42,436 nt of DNA from Pirellulaceae bacterium (GTDB taxonomy: Bacteria; Planctomycetota; Planctomycetia; Pirellulales; Pirellulaceae): positions 14,861 to 57,296 of the forward strand of contig JAKVBY010000001.1 in NCBI GenBank assembly GCA_022446825.1. The letters are read 5' to 3'. Numbering within the stretch: the first letter of the stretch is position 1; every line of letters starts with the position of its first letter. The notes beneath the pieces are model-generated. The model ran no database searches. It saw only the letters and a list, made by a program, of their open reading frames with translations, and had not been told where the DNA came from. The translations under genes were made by a program, and so were the position numbers. Shown in pieces: positions 9,614 through 18,483 of this stretch.

Positions 9614-11881
9614 ATGAATTCTAGTTGGTCCACACAACCAATCTTCGACAGCGCTCCGTTGGTCATTGCGCTGGTGGTATTGATGGGAGCGTTTTTACTG
9701 GTCAGGCCATCGTTGCAGACAACCAATCACCGGCGCCGCCTTACTTTAGTTGGCTTGCGCGGCGTCGTTATTTTCCTGCTTCTGATCGCCATGTTGCGAC
9801 CGACGCATATCAGTACGACGGCCGAGCCACAGTCCGCAGTGCTCGTTTTGTTATTTGACCAAAGTCGAAGTATGCAGTTACCCAGTGGCATCGAAAATAA
9901 ATCGCGCTGGGAAGTGCAATCGGAAAGCCTGCAACGTGTCCATTCGCTCTTAAAAGAACTCTCCAAAGATATCGAAATCCGTCTCTACGCTTATGATCAA
10001 GGGCTCGTGGAAATCCCGTTCGATGGAGCGACGATCGTTTTCCCCGAGCTGCCGACAGGGGAACAAACCGACATTGGTTCCGCATTGCATGAAGCACTTC
10101 GTAGAGAACTGGGCAATCGGATAGCAGGGGTGATTTTACTTGGAGATGGTGCACAAACAGCGTTTGAACCTACTGTGGAAATACTTGAAGCGGGACGAGA
10201 GTTAGGACGGTTGGATTATCCTCTTTACACGATTGCTTTTGGCCTCCCCGGAGATCTGAACGATTCACGCGACGTGTCTGTCGAAAATTTGCCGGAACAA
10301 TATTCTGTATTCGCTAAAAATAAATTAGCCATCCAGGCTCACCTTCGGAGTCGTGGATTTGCCAACAAAGAAATTCCCGTTGAGTTGCTGATTGAAGACA
10401 GTTCGGGGCAGCAGCAAAGCTTGGCAACCAGTCGCATCAAAATTCCGACGGACCAGAAACTAGTGCCGATCACTTTGAGCCATATTCCAACCATACCGGG
10501 AAAATATCGACTGATCGTGCGTGCTGCAGAGCAACCGGGTGAACTTGTTACCAAAAACAATCAATTGACTTCATTTCTGACAGTTCTCGAAGGTGGGGTG
10601 AAGATTCTGTATATGGATTCGTGGCCACCTCGGATTGAAACCCGCTTTGTCCGTAATGCGATCGGCCAATCGCCCGATATGGAACTGCACGAATTTCTGG
10701 TCGATGCAGAGTCACCAGCATCTCTACCGAGAGTCGAAGAATTGATGGATGATGAACTCGATGCGCTGATTCTTGGAGATGTTGATGCAACGGTGCTGGG
10801 CCGAGATTTACAGCAGGCAATCGAAGCGGCCGTGGGCAACGGTACGGGGTTCCTCATGACAGGGGGTTTTCATAGCTTTGGGCCAGGCGGTTATCGCGGC
10901 ACTGCCCTCGAAGATGTGCTGCCGATCGAAATCAACCAATTTGAGCGACAAGACCTGGAGGCCCCAATTCGCTGGGATCTTCACTTGGAAGGATTGTTAA
11001 AGGTAACTCCGACCACGAATCATTCGATTACTTTGCTCGACACGGTAGCTCGCAACGCCGCCATCTGGGATACCCTGCCGCCACTCAATGGAGCTAATCG
11101 TTTTCATCAAATTAAGGAAACACCCGGTGTGCGCGTGTTGGCGACCTCGCAGCATGGTGACCCACTACTGGTTTCCGGAGCCTACGGCCGCGGTCGAGTT
11201 TTAGCGTTTGCAGGAGATTCCACCTATTTGTGGTCGCGACATGGGTTTGAACTTCAGCATCGACGTTTTTGGCGGCAAGTCGTTTTGTGGCTCGTTCGCA
11301 GAGAAGATCAAGAACAAAGTAACGTCTGGATTCAGATGCCCCAGCGACGGTTCAATCCGGGAAGTAATTTTCGCTTTGACGCTGGAGCCAAATCCCCAGC
11401 TGGCGACACGATTGCCGACGCAAAGTTTTCCGCCACGCTTTCCTTGCCAGATGGATCCACCGCTACAGTTCGTCTCTCCTCTCATGGTGCCATTGTCCAA
11501 GGAGTCGTCAATCGCTTAAGGCTTCCTGGCGACTACATGGTTCATTTGACCGCGCAGCGAGAGGGGCAGGCGATTGGATCGACACGCGCCGATTTCCAGG
11601 TCTTTGATCAAGATGTCGAATTAGGAAACCCGGCGGCCGATCCGGACCAGTTGACACAGCTTGCCGACCTTACGGAGTCGGCTGGAGGCAAGGCGGTGGC
11701 TGCAGAAGAATTGCCCCAACTCTTAGAAATGATTCAGCGGGCCCCGCCAGAACTGGTCATCGATGTTGAAACAAAATGGCAATTTGCCGACACGGCCTGG
11801 GAAGCCTGGATATTTTTTCTTGGTCTGGTCAGCGTTCTAACTGCTGAATGGGGCCTGCGAAAAAAGTGGGGCCTGGTGTGA
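9614..11881 (+). CDS. VWA domain membrane protein with amidotransferase-like fold
   Basis: 755 residues, starting 19 bases after the BatA-like gene. Two N-terminal membrane helices (about 15-32 and 44-60) precede a VWA domain with an intact metal site D82-Q-S-R-S86 and a later VILLGDGAQT strand. A beta-sandwich region follows, then a class-I-glutamine-amidotransferase-like fold with LYMDSWPPRIETR and GTGFLMTGGFHSFGPGGYRG, a loop typical of planctomycete proteins of this sort. A final helix lies around 725-745. The catalytic Cys of true amidotransferases is absent from the loop, so the fold is probably structural. It completes the MoxR-DUF58-BatA-like-VWA unit and probably forms a membrane complex with the preceding protein. 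The opposing lipoate-ligase-like gene ends 21 bases beyond it. Confidence 0.85.
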   Translation: MNSSWSTQPIFDSAPLVIALVVLMGAFLLVRPSLQTTNHRRRLTLVGLRGVVIFLLLIAMLRPTHISTTAEPQSAVLVLLFDQSRSMQLPSGIENKSRWEVQSESLQRVHSLLKELSKDIEIRLYAYDQGLVEIPFDGATIVFPELPTGEQTDIGSALHEALRRELGNRIAGVILLGDGAQTAFEPTVEILEAGRELGRLDYPLYTIAFGLPGDLNDSRDVSVENLPEQYSVFAKNKLAIQAHLRSRGFANKEIPVELLIEDSSGQQQSLATSRIKIPTDQKLVPITLSHIPTIPGKYRLIVRAAEQPGELVTKNNQLTSFLTVLEGGVKILYMDSWPPRIETRFVRNAIGQSPDMELHEFLVDAESPASLPRVEELMDDELDALILGDVDATVLGRDLQQAIEAAVGNGTGFLMTGGFHSFGPGGYRGTALEDVLPIEINQFERQDLEAPIRWDLHLEGLLKVTPTTNHSITLLDTVARNAAIWDTLPPLNGANRFHQIKETPGVRVLATSQHGDPLLVSGAYGRGRVLAFAGDSTYLWSRHGFELQHRRFWRQVVLWLVRREDQEQSNVWIQMPQRRFNPGSNFRFDAGAKSPAGDTIADAKFSATLSLPDGSTATVRLSSHGAIVQGVVNRLRLPGDYMVHLTAQREGQAIGSTRADFQVFDQDVELGNPAADPDQLTQLADLTESAGGKAVAAEELPQLLEMIQRAPPELVIDVETKWQFADTAWEAWIFFLGLVSVLTAEWGLRKKWGLV

Positions 11882-11902
11882 AGCCTCGTTGCCTCGCTAT
11901 CT

Positions 11903-12622
11903 CTAAAAGCGCTCATTCCATGCACGTTGTGAGTATCGCTCTTGGACCAATTGTTTAGTTTGTGCGGGTAAACAACCATCATAGAGTTCGTTGGCTTGCC
12001 ATGTGTTTCTCAGGGTAGTGCGCAAATGTTGCGAACTTGTCGGAAGGTTTGTCACGAAATCGCAATGATTGCGTCCTTGCCGGTAATCCGGTTGACGCGG
12101 TGGCCAGCGGAGACAGTGGGTGATCAAGTCCAGATCAAAGCGGTACAGCATGGTTCCGTGATACAGGAGATGATCCCGCTTGCAACGTAGGCTATTGCCA
12201 GAACATTTGCGATTATTCAAGGTGAGATCGCAGGTACCGTCACATTGAACGTCAATTCCGAGCGCACGAATTGCCGTCTGATTGGTTTGCATAACAAAAT
12301 GATGGGCAACGTCGAGTGCACGAAGTTGTGGGTGTGATTGATAGTCCAAAACAACAGCATACATCAAACAGCCAACACCCGTGACCACCGCAGCGCCACC
12401 ACTGCAGCGGCGGAGAATAGGAATCTCCCGTTCGCGACAAAAATCGATGTTGACTTCCTCAGCTACTCGCGATGATCGACCGATGACGACCACGGGACGA
12501 CTGGGCTCCCAGATGCGCAAGATATTGTTGGGAATATTACCAGCGTCGGCATTTTCCAAGAGGGCTTCGTCAACGGCGAGATTTTCTTGAGCCGTCTGCA
12601 ACGTTAGGTCAAGGAACTTCAT
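11903..12622 (-). CDS. Lipoate-protein ligase A family protein
   Basis: 239 residues from the ATG at 12622; an in-frame start at 12646 would add eight residues outside the fold. The biotin/lipoate ligase fold is recognised by the N-terminal QENLAVDEALLE helix, RPVVVIGRSSR, the RRCSGGAAVVTG loop that binds the lipoyl group or AMP, and NRKCSGNSLRCKRDHLLYHG, where the Lys of N-R-K-C-S-G-N corresponds to the conserved lysine of this family. The accessory C-terminal domain of E. coli LplA is absent. The reaction would be transfer of lipoyl or octanoyl groups to E2 or GcvH proteins in the cytoplasm; ligase, octanoyltransferase and amidotransferase activities cannot be told apart by eye. No lipoyl-dependent enzyme is adjacent. 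The gene is monocistronic and converges with the VWA gene. Confidence 0.8.
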   Translation of the reverse strand: MKFLDLTLQTAQENLAVDEALLENADAGNIPNNILRIWEPSRPVVVIGRSSRVAEEVNIDFCREREIPILRRCSGGAAVVTGVGCLMYAVVLDYQSHPQLRALDVAHHFVMQTNQTAIRALGIDVQCDGTCDLTLNNRKCSGNSLRCKRDHLLYHGTMLYRFDLDLITHCLRWPPRQPDYRQGRNHCDFVTNLPTSSQHLRTTLRNTWQANELYDGCLPAQTKQLVQERYSQRAWNERF

Positions 12623-12991
12623 GGAGTAAAACCAACACCTTGGCAAGCGGGAGATCGCAACCCCCCTGGGGAAGAAAGGCGATCAGAAAAACAGGAATCT
12701 TGTCATCCAGGCTAAGATTATGTAACCGCCTTCTGAGCCGGAAAATAGTGGCTTGGCGTGATGATCCAGGCCCCCCACAGAGAGCAAAAATTCTCAGTAA
12801 ACAATCTTGCATTGGCTGTCTATTCAGGTGTAAACCGCAAATTGACCGCACCCCTCGTGTGCTTTCCAGCAATGGTGGACTTTAACGTCAGGATTGGGGG
12901 TGTGCGACTTGACGACCATCTTGCCACATCTACACTAAATTCAGCCAGTCCAGGTCAAACCTAAAATCCTAAAATAGCCGAAAGATTCCCC
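12623..12991. other. Divergent intergenic region, lipoate-ligase and HEAT genes
   Basis: A 369-base gap between two divergent genes. Several short open frames exist in it, but none has a convincing start or recognisable product. It must hold both promoters; the best plus-strand candidate is listed separately. Confidence 0.5.
12909..12936 (+). promoter_or_regulatory. Candidate sigma-70-like promoter for the HEAT-repeat gene
   Basis: TTGACG (12909-12914), a 16-base spacer and TACACT (12931-12936) match five of six and four of six consensus bases. The -10 box lies 55 bases before the ATG at 12992. This is the best-looking promoter in the window, but it is a pattern match only. Confidence 0.4.
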
Positions 12992-14038
12992 ATGTCGACG
13001 AGGTCCGACGATTCGTCCCAAGAGCCCAACCTGGATGCGAATCGGCCGCTTGACGAAGTCCTGCCCCCAGTGCAGCCACCAGATGCCGGATTCATCCTGC
13101 AACTGTTTTTGATTCCCATGATCATTGTGTCGATCATCGTGACGATTTGGTTGGCCTTTAGTTGGTTGGCTCATATGGGCAACAACCCCCGTGATCTGGT
13201 TGCAGAACTTCGCTCTGCAGATGATTATAGCTGGCAAGTCGCTCATACATTAACGGAAATCTTGCGACGTCCAGGTAATGAGCAGCTGAAAAAAGATGAC
13301 GATTTAGCGCAGGATCTGGCGACGATTTTAGAGGCTCAAATCGACACTGGCGCGATGGACGAAAAAAGTGTTCGGATGAGAGTGTTTCTCTGCCGAGCCA
13401 TTGGGGAGTTTCAGGTGTCGAATGTTCTGCCAGCACTTTTGCGGGCTGCGACGACGCAAAGGGATGATGTTGAATATGACGTTCGAGACGCATCGATTCA
13501 GGCACTCGCGATCCATTCCAAAAATATGACCGATTTGCACGGCTCAGAATCGGTTCGTTCAAATCAGGCCTTAGTGGACGTGCTTATGGAAGCAGCGAAT
13601 GAACGATCGGACGCAGTGGACGATGCGAATAAAAGTGCCGAAATTCGTAGTGCTGCAGCGTTTGCATTGGGTGTGATTGGTGGGGATATGGCCACCGTGA
13701 AACTTGGTTTAATGTTAAATGATCCATATCCGAACACACGTTACAATGCGGCAACGGGTTTAGCTCGGCACGGTGATGAACGGGCCTTGCGGGTTTTAGT
13801 TGAAATGCTGGACCCTGACAACGAGCAGGTCGTGCGAGATGAAGTGAACGCGTCAGCAGAATTAGCCAAACGCACCCAAGTCATGACTAGCGCCTTTCGA
13901 GCGATCGACAAAATGGTCGAGACAAACTCATCTGTCGACCTACGTGAATTGAAAATATCACTAAAAAAAATTACTGCTTCCGATCTACCGCGGGCTGTCG
14001 TCATGTATGCAGAGAATCTACTAGACAAGATGGAATAG
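12992..14038 (+). CDS. Membrane-anchored HEAT-repeat protein
   Basis: 348 residues. A polar, acidic N-terminus (about 30 residues) leads to one strong membrane helix (FILQLFLIPMIIVSIIVTIW, about 34-58), so the protein is probably anchored with a short cytoplasmic tail. The rest is helical with HEAT/PBS-lyase-like repeats, clearest around residues 220-280: SAAAFALGVIGGD, then NTRYNAATGLARHGDERAL and VRDEVNASAELAKR. Such repeats usually mediate protein contacts; no catalytic motif was seen. It stands alone on this strand. A 769-base region without a convincing gene follows. The start is supported by a plausible promoter 55 bases upstream, although no strong Shine-Dalgarno is visible. Confidence 0.8.
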   Translation: MSTRSDDSSQEPNLDANRPLDEVLPPVQPPDAGFILQLFLIPMIIVSIIVTIWLAFSWLAHMGNNPRDLVAELRSADDYSWQVAHTLTEILRRPGNEQLKKDDDLAQDLATILEAQIDTGAMDEKSVRMRVFLCRAIGEFQVSNVLPALLRAATTQRDDVEYDVRDASIQALAIHSKNMTDLHGSESVRSNQALVDVLMEAANERSDAVDDANKSAEIRSAAAFALGVIGGDMATVKLGLMLNDPYPNTRYNAATGLARHGDERALRVLVEMLDPDNEQVVRDEVNASAELAKRTQVMTSAFRAIDKMVETNSSVDLRELKISLKKITASDLPRAVVMYAENLLDKME

Positions 14039-14807
14039 ATTCACAGAAGCACTATTTTTAGAGACGCGCGGGTGTTCAGAATCATCGTGGGCACCCCAGA
14101 AGGTTTTCAGGACAGGAGTATTTTTTGGCGCCTTTTCAGCGTTGTTGCCTGCAGTTGCTAGAGCCAACATGGTTGTCTCCGTTGCCATCTCAGAAAACTT
14201 CCACAGCCAGGAAAATAGTCAGCTAGGGAACAGGGATGCAGCTGGCTCCAGAACAAAGGCTTTTCTGAAAAAGAAAATCGGGGGCGGAAAAAAATATCGA
14301 GCGGAGTGTTTGGTGCGGGTGGGAATTGTTGTGTTGCTTGGCGCGCCAGTTAGGTCGAGATGTCCACCCGTTTGCGTACGGCGAGCCCATCGCTCAGGAA
14401 TTTTTCAAGCACGGCTCCAGCGGTTGCTGGAGTACGATATTACGCCATCACAGATAAGGTGTAGCGAAAAGGTAAATTGGATGGGGCTAATTTTATCTAT
14501 CAGACGAACGAAGGTGAATGGGCAAGTTAAATGTGTCAGCAATCGAGCCAAAGAACTTCAAATTATTTTTAACATCGTAACTCGTTACGGCATCGGTTGT
14601 TGGTGAATTCTGTCGCGGCCATGCCGCGGATTTGCGTTTGCCAGAAAAGCCCTTCTCTAGCAAACTCGAAGTATCCGCGATGCGTTAGAAATGCATGGCT
14701 GCCGGACCTCGGATTGATGTCTGCTGCGAGCAAGAGGCTCACCACCTTCCAATAGTGAAGGTCTTTTTGCGTTCCCCCCCTGTTTCGACGAGTAAGGTGA
14801 GCAACCG
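14039..14807. other. 769-base region without a convincing gene
   Basis: No reading frame here looks like a protein. The longest open frame on the plus strand (from a TTG at 14142) has erratic composition and no motif. Two compact hairpins stand out: CTCCAGC/GCTGGAG with a four-base loop at 14415-14432, and CGCGGC/GCCGCG with a three-base loop at 14614-14628. The last bases (AAGGTGA before 14808) are the ribosome binding site of the next gene. The region could hold a long leader, a small RNA or decayed sequence; the sequence does not decide. Confidence 0.45.
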
Positions 14808-16121
14808 ATGAATGTACTGTTTCGATGTGTGACAACCTGTCTGTTTGTGATGACTTGGGCATCCGTGACCCAGGCTCAGACTTATCGCTATGAATATCAG
14901 ACGATTCAGGAACGGGAAAATGTCACAGCGTATCGTTTGCAGTATGAAACAGTACTCGAAGAACGAGAAATTCGTACACAGCGCCCTGTTTGGGAAACGC
15001 AGATGCGTGAGCGCCGGTATCATGTCGCCAAGCCTGTCGTGGAAACAAGTTCTCGGGAAGAGCGTTACCTTGTTCGTAAGCCGGTTTGGAACACGGAGTA
15101 TCGAGAGTCAAGTTATGATCGCGTTCGTTGGGTCGAGGAAACGGAGATGCGGCAGCAGAGGCAGGTTGTTCAGAAGCCTGTTGTGGAGACACAGGAACGT
15201 GTGGAAAAATATGTGGTTCGCAAGCCGGTAACGGAAACTGTCATGCAGACCCAAAATGTTGTGGTGAATGAGCAAGTAACCACCATGCGAACCGAGTATA
15301 TCGATCAGGGCGGATTCGTGGATCAGACGGTTTTGCGGCCGGGAGTCGTGCGCAATCGTTTACGTTGGTTGCCAGCCGGAACGCATGTCGACCCACAGAC
15401 GGGTCTTGCGGTCGCCAACCGCCGTGGGTTGCATTGGTCACTTCAACAGGGACCAAGCATCGTCACAAAGCAACGTGTGTACGTTCCTAATGTAGTGGCA
15501 CGGCAAGTGCCACAGACCCAACTTGTTCAAAAAGTTGTTGCTCAGCAAACACCGGTCGAAGTGACGCGCTATCAAGAAGAAGTGGTCACCAGGAAAGTGC
15601 CGGTACAAGTCCAGCGTTTTGAGCAAGTTGAGCAGATTACAGAAGTTCCTGTAAAAGTTCGTAGACCGATCACAGAACGCATTTCAACTCGGACACCGGT
15701 GCGAACTTTGCACTGGGTGGAACAAGAAGTGGTCCGTAAAGTCCCGGTGACGCGCCATCGCGTTGAGTACCAAGAACGCGTTGAGCAGTATCCCGTCAAA
15801 GTGCTGCGGTTACATACCGAGGTAAAAAAGGTCCGAGTTCCGCACACCGTCAGCAAGTGGTTGCCCTACACCCAGACGCGTTTGCGACCGCGTACAGTGC
15901 TCATGAAAGTGCCCGTGGACGCTTGTGGCAAGCCGATGGTTTCCGGTACAGGAGTGACCTCACGAAAAATCCAAACCGTCGAGAATCCCGCCTCATCTGA
16001 AGTTCCGGCCAACGCACCGAGTGACGAGGATCTGCTTGAGCAGCCTTCGCTTCCTCAGGAAACCGACAACGGATTGGAAGGTCCTCGTCCAGTGGAGCCG
16101 ACGACGCTGCCCTCTTCCTAA
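14808..16121 (+). CDS. Secreted protein with two arrays of 16-residue repeats
   Basis: 437 residues with a signal peptide (cleavage probably after TQA, residue about 23) and an AAGGTGA ribosome site. Residues 59-154 hold six consecutive units of exactly 16 residues, with the pattern K/R-P-V-x-E-T-x-x-R-E-x-x-Y-x-V-x. Residues 248-359 hold seven more 16-residue units with a related pattern, V/T-P-V-x-V-x-R-x-x-x-x-V-x-x-x-x. A non-repetitive segment of about 90 residues with GGFVDQ and a W-L-P-A-G-T stretch separates them. The C-terminus is Pro/Glu/Ser-rich and probably disordered. The composition is strongly charged (Arg, Glu, Gln) with alternating Val, suggesting beta-strand pairs. I recognise it as a planctomycete-style secreted repeat protein without a known function; a cell-envelope structural or binding role is inference. 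The AOR gene is convergent, 87 bases downstream. Confidence 0.85.
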   Translation: MNVLFRCVTTCLFVMTWASVTQAQTYRYEYQTIQERENVTAYRLQYETVLEEREIRTQRPVWETQMRERRYHVAKPVVETSSREERYLVRKPVWNTEYRESSYDRVRWVEETEMRQQRQVVQKPVVETQERVEKYVVRKPVTETVMQTQNVVVNEQVTTMRTEYIDQGGFVDQTVLRPGVVRNRLRWLPAGTHVDPQTGLAVANRRGLHWSLQQGPSIVTKQRVYVPNVVARQVPQTQLVQKVVAQQTPVEVTRYQEEVVTRKVPVQVQRFEQVEQITEVPVKVRRPITERISTRTPVRTLHWVEQEVVRKVPVTRHRVEYQERVEQYPVKVLRLHTEVKKVRVPHTVSKWLPYTQTRLRPRTVLMKVPVDACGKPMVSGTGVTSRKIQTVENPASSEVPANAPSDEDLLEQPSLPQETDNGLEGPRPVEPTTLPSS

Positions 16122-16208
16122 TCTGGCTCTCCTGTCGAACAGCTGGAGTGTCGACTTTTCAATATCGCTGTTGCTGGTCGAGAATGCCTTTCAGGCCAAG
16201 TTCAATTG

Positions 16209-18011
16209 TCACTCTGAGGGATCAAGCCAGCCCTCGTCCGACCAGCCACGTAGTTGGTTGTAGACTTTCACTGCAGTGGCGAACTCTTCTGGTGAAATCC
16301 GCGCCTTCTCATCGTCATTTAAGGCATTCTGCATCATCCGTGCGGGGAGACGATCTTCTTCCGGTCTCCATCCACAATGGATGTTAAATTCTTTCCGCGC
16401 GGTGACAATCCGCTGCGCAGTAGCCTGTAATTCAGCTGCTGTGGTATTCCAGCCAGTAATCAGGTTCAGCATTTCCGCAGATTCAGCATAGAAATTGTCA
16501 AAGACACCGCGGAGAAATTTACAGATGATCAGCGAGTCCATCAGGGCCGCTTTATCTTCGGTTTCGATCGCTTTCGTGGCAGAAAGCGCGGAGATATTGT
16601 GCCGATCGACTTGCTCGGAGAAGTCGGCCTCGTAGGCTCCGCTACGATTGTGGTCGGCACCACGCGATCCGACGGCAAACCCGAGTGCCATGGTTTGGAG
16701 TGCACGCGGTTCGTATCCCGGGAGTTCGAGTCCTTTGACTTGGGGAGCAAAATCAATCGCGTTGTTTCCCAGTTGCTTGGCCAAGCGGCGACTGCCTAAG
16801 GCCAGCTGTCGCCCGATTCCCTCGAGTGCAGCCGTATCCCGAATGGCCCGTAAAAGTGCTTGGCCATCACCAAAGCGTAACCAAGGTGCGTCCAGTAAAC
16901 CTCGTTCCACACATTCCATGGCAAAGGCAATTGTTCCACCAATGCTGATTGTGTCTAAGCCTTGCTCGTCACAAAGTTTAGATGCGGTCAGCACCGTGTG
17001 GCTATCTTTTATCCCGCAGAGCGGACCTAGAGCAAACAAATTTTCGTATTCAATACGGGTGCTGCTGGAAGGCCCTTCTGAGTCCTGCGGAGCGATCGAA
17101 TAAAGATGTTCACAGCCAATCGTGCAGGCCGCGCAGTAGGATCTTGTTCGCGCGCGCGTTTGGGCGAGCGTCTCTGGTGCCAATTGTTCGATGCCCTCAA
17201 AACTTCCCTCCTGAAAATTGCGCGTAGGCAGGCTTCGCAACCGATTGAAGAGCAACAAATTGGTGGCAGTACCTAGTTCTCGATACTTTGCCGTTGCTGG
17301 CCCAAACGACTTTTTCGAGAGTGTTTTGGCGAATTGGTTTAACCCAGCGGGATCGGCCCAGGCGCAGAGCTGCGAACCTCGGACAGCAATTGCTTTGATA
17401 TTCTTTGCACCAAGGACTGCACCACTGCCACCTCGTCCCGCATGTCGACCGTCGTGTGAAATCGTAGCGAAAGGTACCAGCCGCTCGCCTCCCGGTCCGA
17501 TCACGGCGCATTGGAAATCAGCACCCAGCCGTTTGCTGAGTTGATCTTCAGCAACGCTACATTCCATCCCCCAAAGTTTTCCGGCCGGTTCGATCCGCAT
17601 GTGGCCGTCATCAATGATCAAGATTGACGGCTCGCGGGCTTTTCCAGTGATCACAATCCCATCGCAGCCAGAGCGTTTACCGGCGATGGCGAAACCGCTA
17701 CTGGCAAGTGAATCGTTGATGCGATCGGTCAGCGGACTTTTGCTCACGACGGCAAACTTGGCCGATGTGGTCAGGGGGCTACCGACGAGTGGACTAAACG
17801 CGAAGGCAATGTAAGCCTCTCTGGAAAGTGGAGCGAAGTCGGCCGCCGATTCACGTAGCAGCAGATGGACGCCCAATCCACTGCCACCAAGAAAGTTGCG
17901 TAGCACGCCATTTTCCAACGGTATCCACTCGCTGGTATGTTGTGTCAAATCGATTCTCAAATACCGACCATGGTAGCCTCCAGCCGGTTTGGGACAGGTG
18001 TTTTTTTGCAT
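16209..18011 (-). CDS. Aldehyde:ferredoxin oxidoreductase-family tungsten/molybdopterin enzyme
   Basis: 600 residues from the ATG at 18011 (a TTG directly before it is also open). The N-terminal AOR domain starts YHGRYLRIDLT and has FLGGSGLGVHLL. The [4Fe-4S] ligands are visible as C293-x-x-C296-x-x-x-C300 and C497 in DSLIICKF, matching the spacing known for Pyrococcus AOR. A pterin-binding D-x-x-G-L-D motif lies at 348-353. The AOR family oxidises aldehydes to carboxylic acids with ferredoxin, using a tungsten bis-pterin cofactor; the substrate here is unknown. It is the last gene of a minus-strand operon and follows a MoaD/ThiS-like gene by about 125 bases. The C-terminus runs on with a helical GWSDEGWLDPSE tail. 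A molybdenum cofactor is also possible. Confidence 0.9.
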   Translation of the reverse strand: MQKNTCPKPAGGYHGRYLRIDLTQHTSEWIPLENGVLRNFLGGSGLGVHLLLRESAADFAPLSREAYIAFAFSPLVGSPLTTSAKFAVVSKSPLTDRINDSLASSGFAIAGKRSGCDGIVITGKAREPSILIIDDGHMRIEPAGKLWGMECSVAEDQLSKRLGADFQCAVIGPGGERLVPFATISHDGRHAGRGGSGAVLGAKNIKAIAVRGSQLCAWADPAGLNQFAKTLSKKSFGPATAKYRELGTATNLLLFNRLRSLPTRNFQEGSFEGIEQLAPETLAQTRARTRSYCAACTIGCEHLYSIAPQDSEGPSSSTRIEYENLFALGPLCGIKDSHTVLTASKLCDEQGLDTISIGGTIAFAMECVERGLLDAPWLRFGDGQALLRAIRDTAALEGIGRQLALGSRRLAKQLGNNAIDFAPQVKGLELPGYEPRALQTMALGFAVGSRGADHNRSGAYEADFSEQVDRHNISALSATKAIETEDKAALMDSLIICKFLRGVFDNFYAESAEMLNLITGWNTTAAELQATAQRIVTARKEFNIHCGWRPEEDRLPARMMQNALNDDEKARISPEEFATAVKVYNQLRGWSDEGWLDPSE

Positions 18012-18137
18012 CAATGCTTACGAAGTGTTGGGTGCTGGCGTTGTCGTCTTGTTCGAGGGTTGTCATTTGTCGCAGGCGGCCACAAGCCACTTACCCCGAG
18101 GATCCGACGGGAAACCCAGAGATGTAAAGTTGTTGGC

Positions 18138-18428
18138 TTATCCACCTGCATCCGCGGACATGACAAGAAGCGTTTGTCTTATGTTAATCCACGCATCGAT
18201 GTCAGTCACAAAATGATCTCCATCGAGGCTGAGTTTGACGTTTGGCGAGATGAGACCTTGGGAAAAACAATCTGGCTGTAATGAGGGAAAACGCTGAGTC
18301 AACTGTTCGATCAATTCGGACAGCTGAATTTCCTGCTGATTCACCGGCAAGTGATAGCCAGGACTGCCGACCCGTTGTCTGGGAATTCCATAGAATTCGA
18401 TGCGAATTTTGTTTTGCCGGGCGCTCAT
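18138..18428 (-). CDS. MoaD/ThiS-family sulfur carrier protein
   Basis: 96 residues from the ATG at 18428. The alternative GTG at 18491 overlaps the stop of the upstream gene by eight bases and would add 21 residues without fold; neither start has a good Shine-Dalgarno. The beta-grasp pattern is clear: KIRIEFYG first strand, a SELIEQLTQRFPSL helix, VKLSLDGDHF, and a DAWINIRQTLLVMSADAGG end. The terminal Gly-Gly is required for thiocarboxylation and sulfur transfer during molybdopterin (or thiazole) synthesis. Its place directly upstream of an AOR-family gene suggests it serves pterin cofactor formation for that enzyme. Small MoaD-like genes next to AOR genes are known from other bacteria and archaea. 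A ThiS role cannot be excluded, but no thiamine gene is near. Confidence 0.82.
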   Translation of the reverse strand: MSARQNKIRIEFYGIPRQRVGSPGYHLPVNQQEIQLSELIEQLTQRFPSLQPDCFSQGLISPNVKLSLDGDHFVTDIDAWINIRQTLLVMSADAGG

Positions 18429-18483
18429 GGATGTATCGTACGTGGTGGTACCGTCTGCCGAAATGCCAAACCTTTCCTGCTCG

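Noticed and set aside
14142-14606. 154-codon open frame on the plus strand
   Set aside because: It starts at a TTG without a ribosome site, its composition is erratic, and no motif or fold is visible.
14982-15884. Possible CRISPR-like or DNA-level tandem array
   Set aside because: The period is at the protein level only (48 bases); the nucleotide sequence is not conserved between units and there are no spacers.
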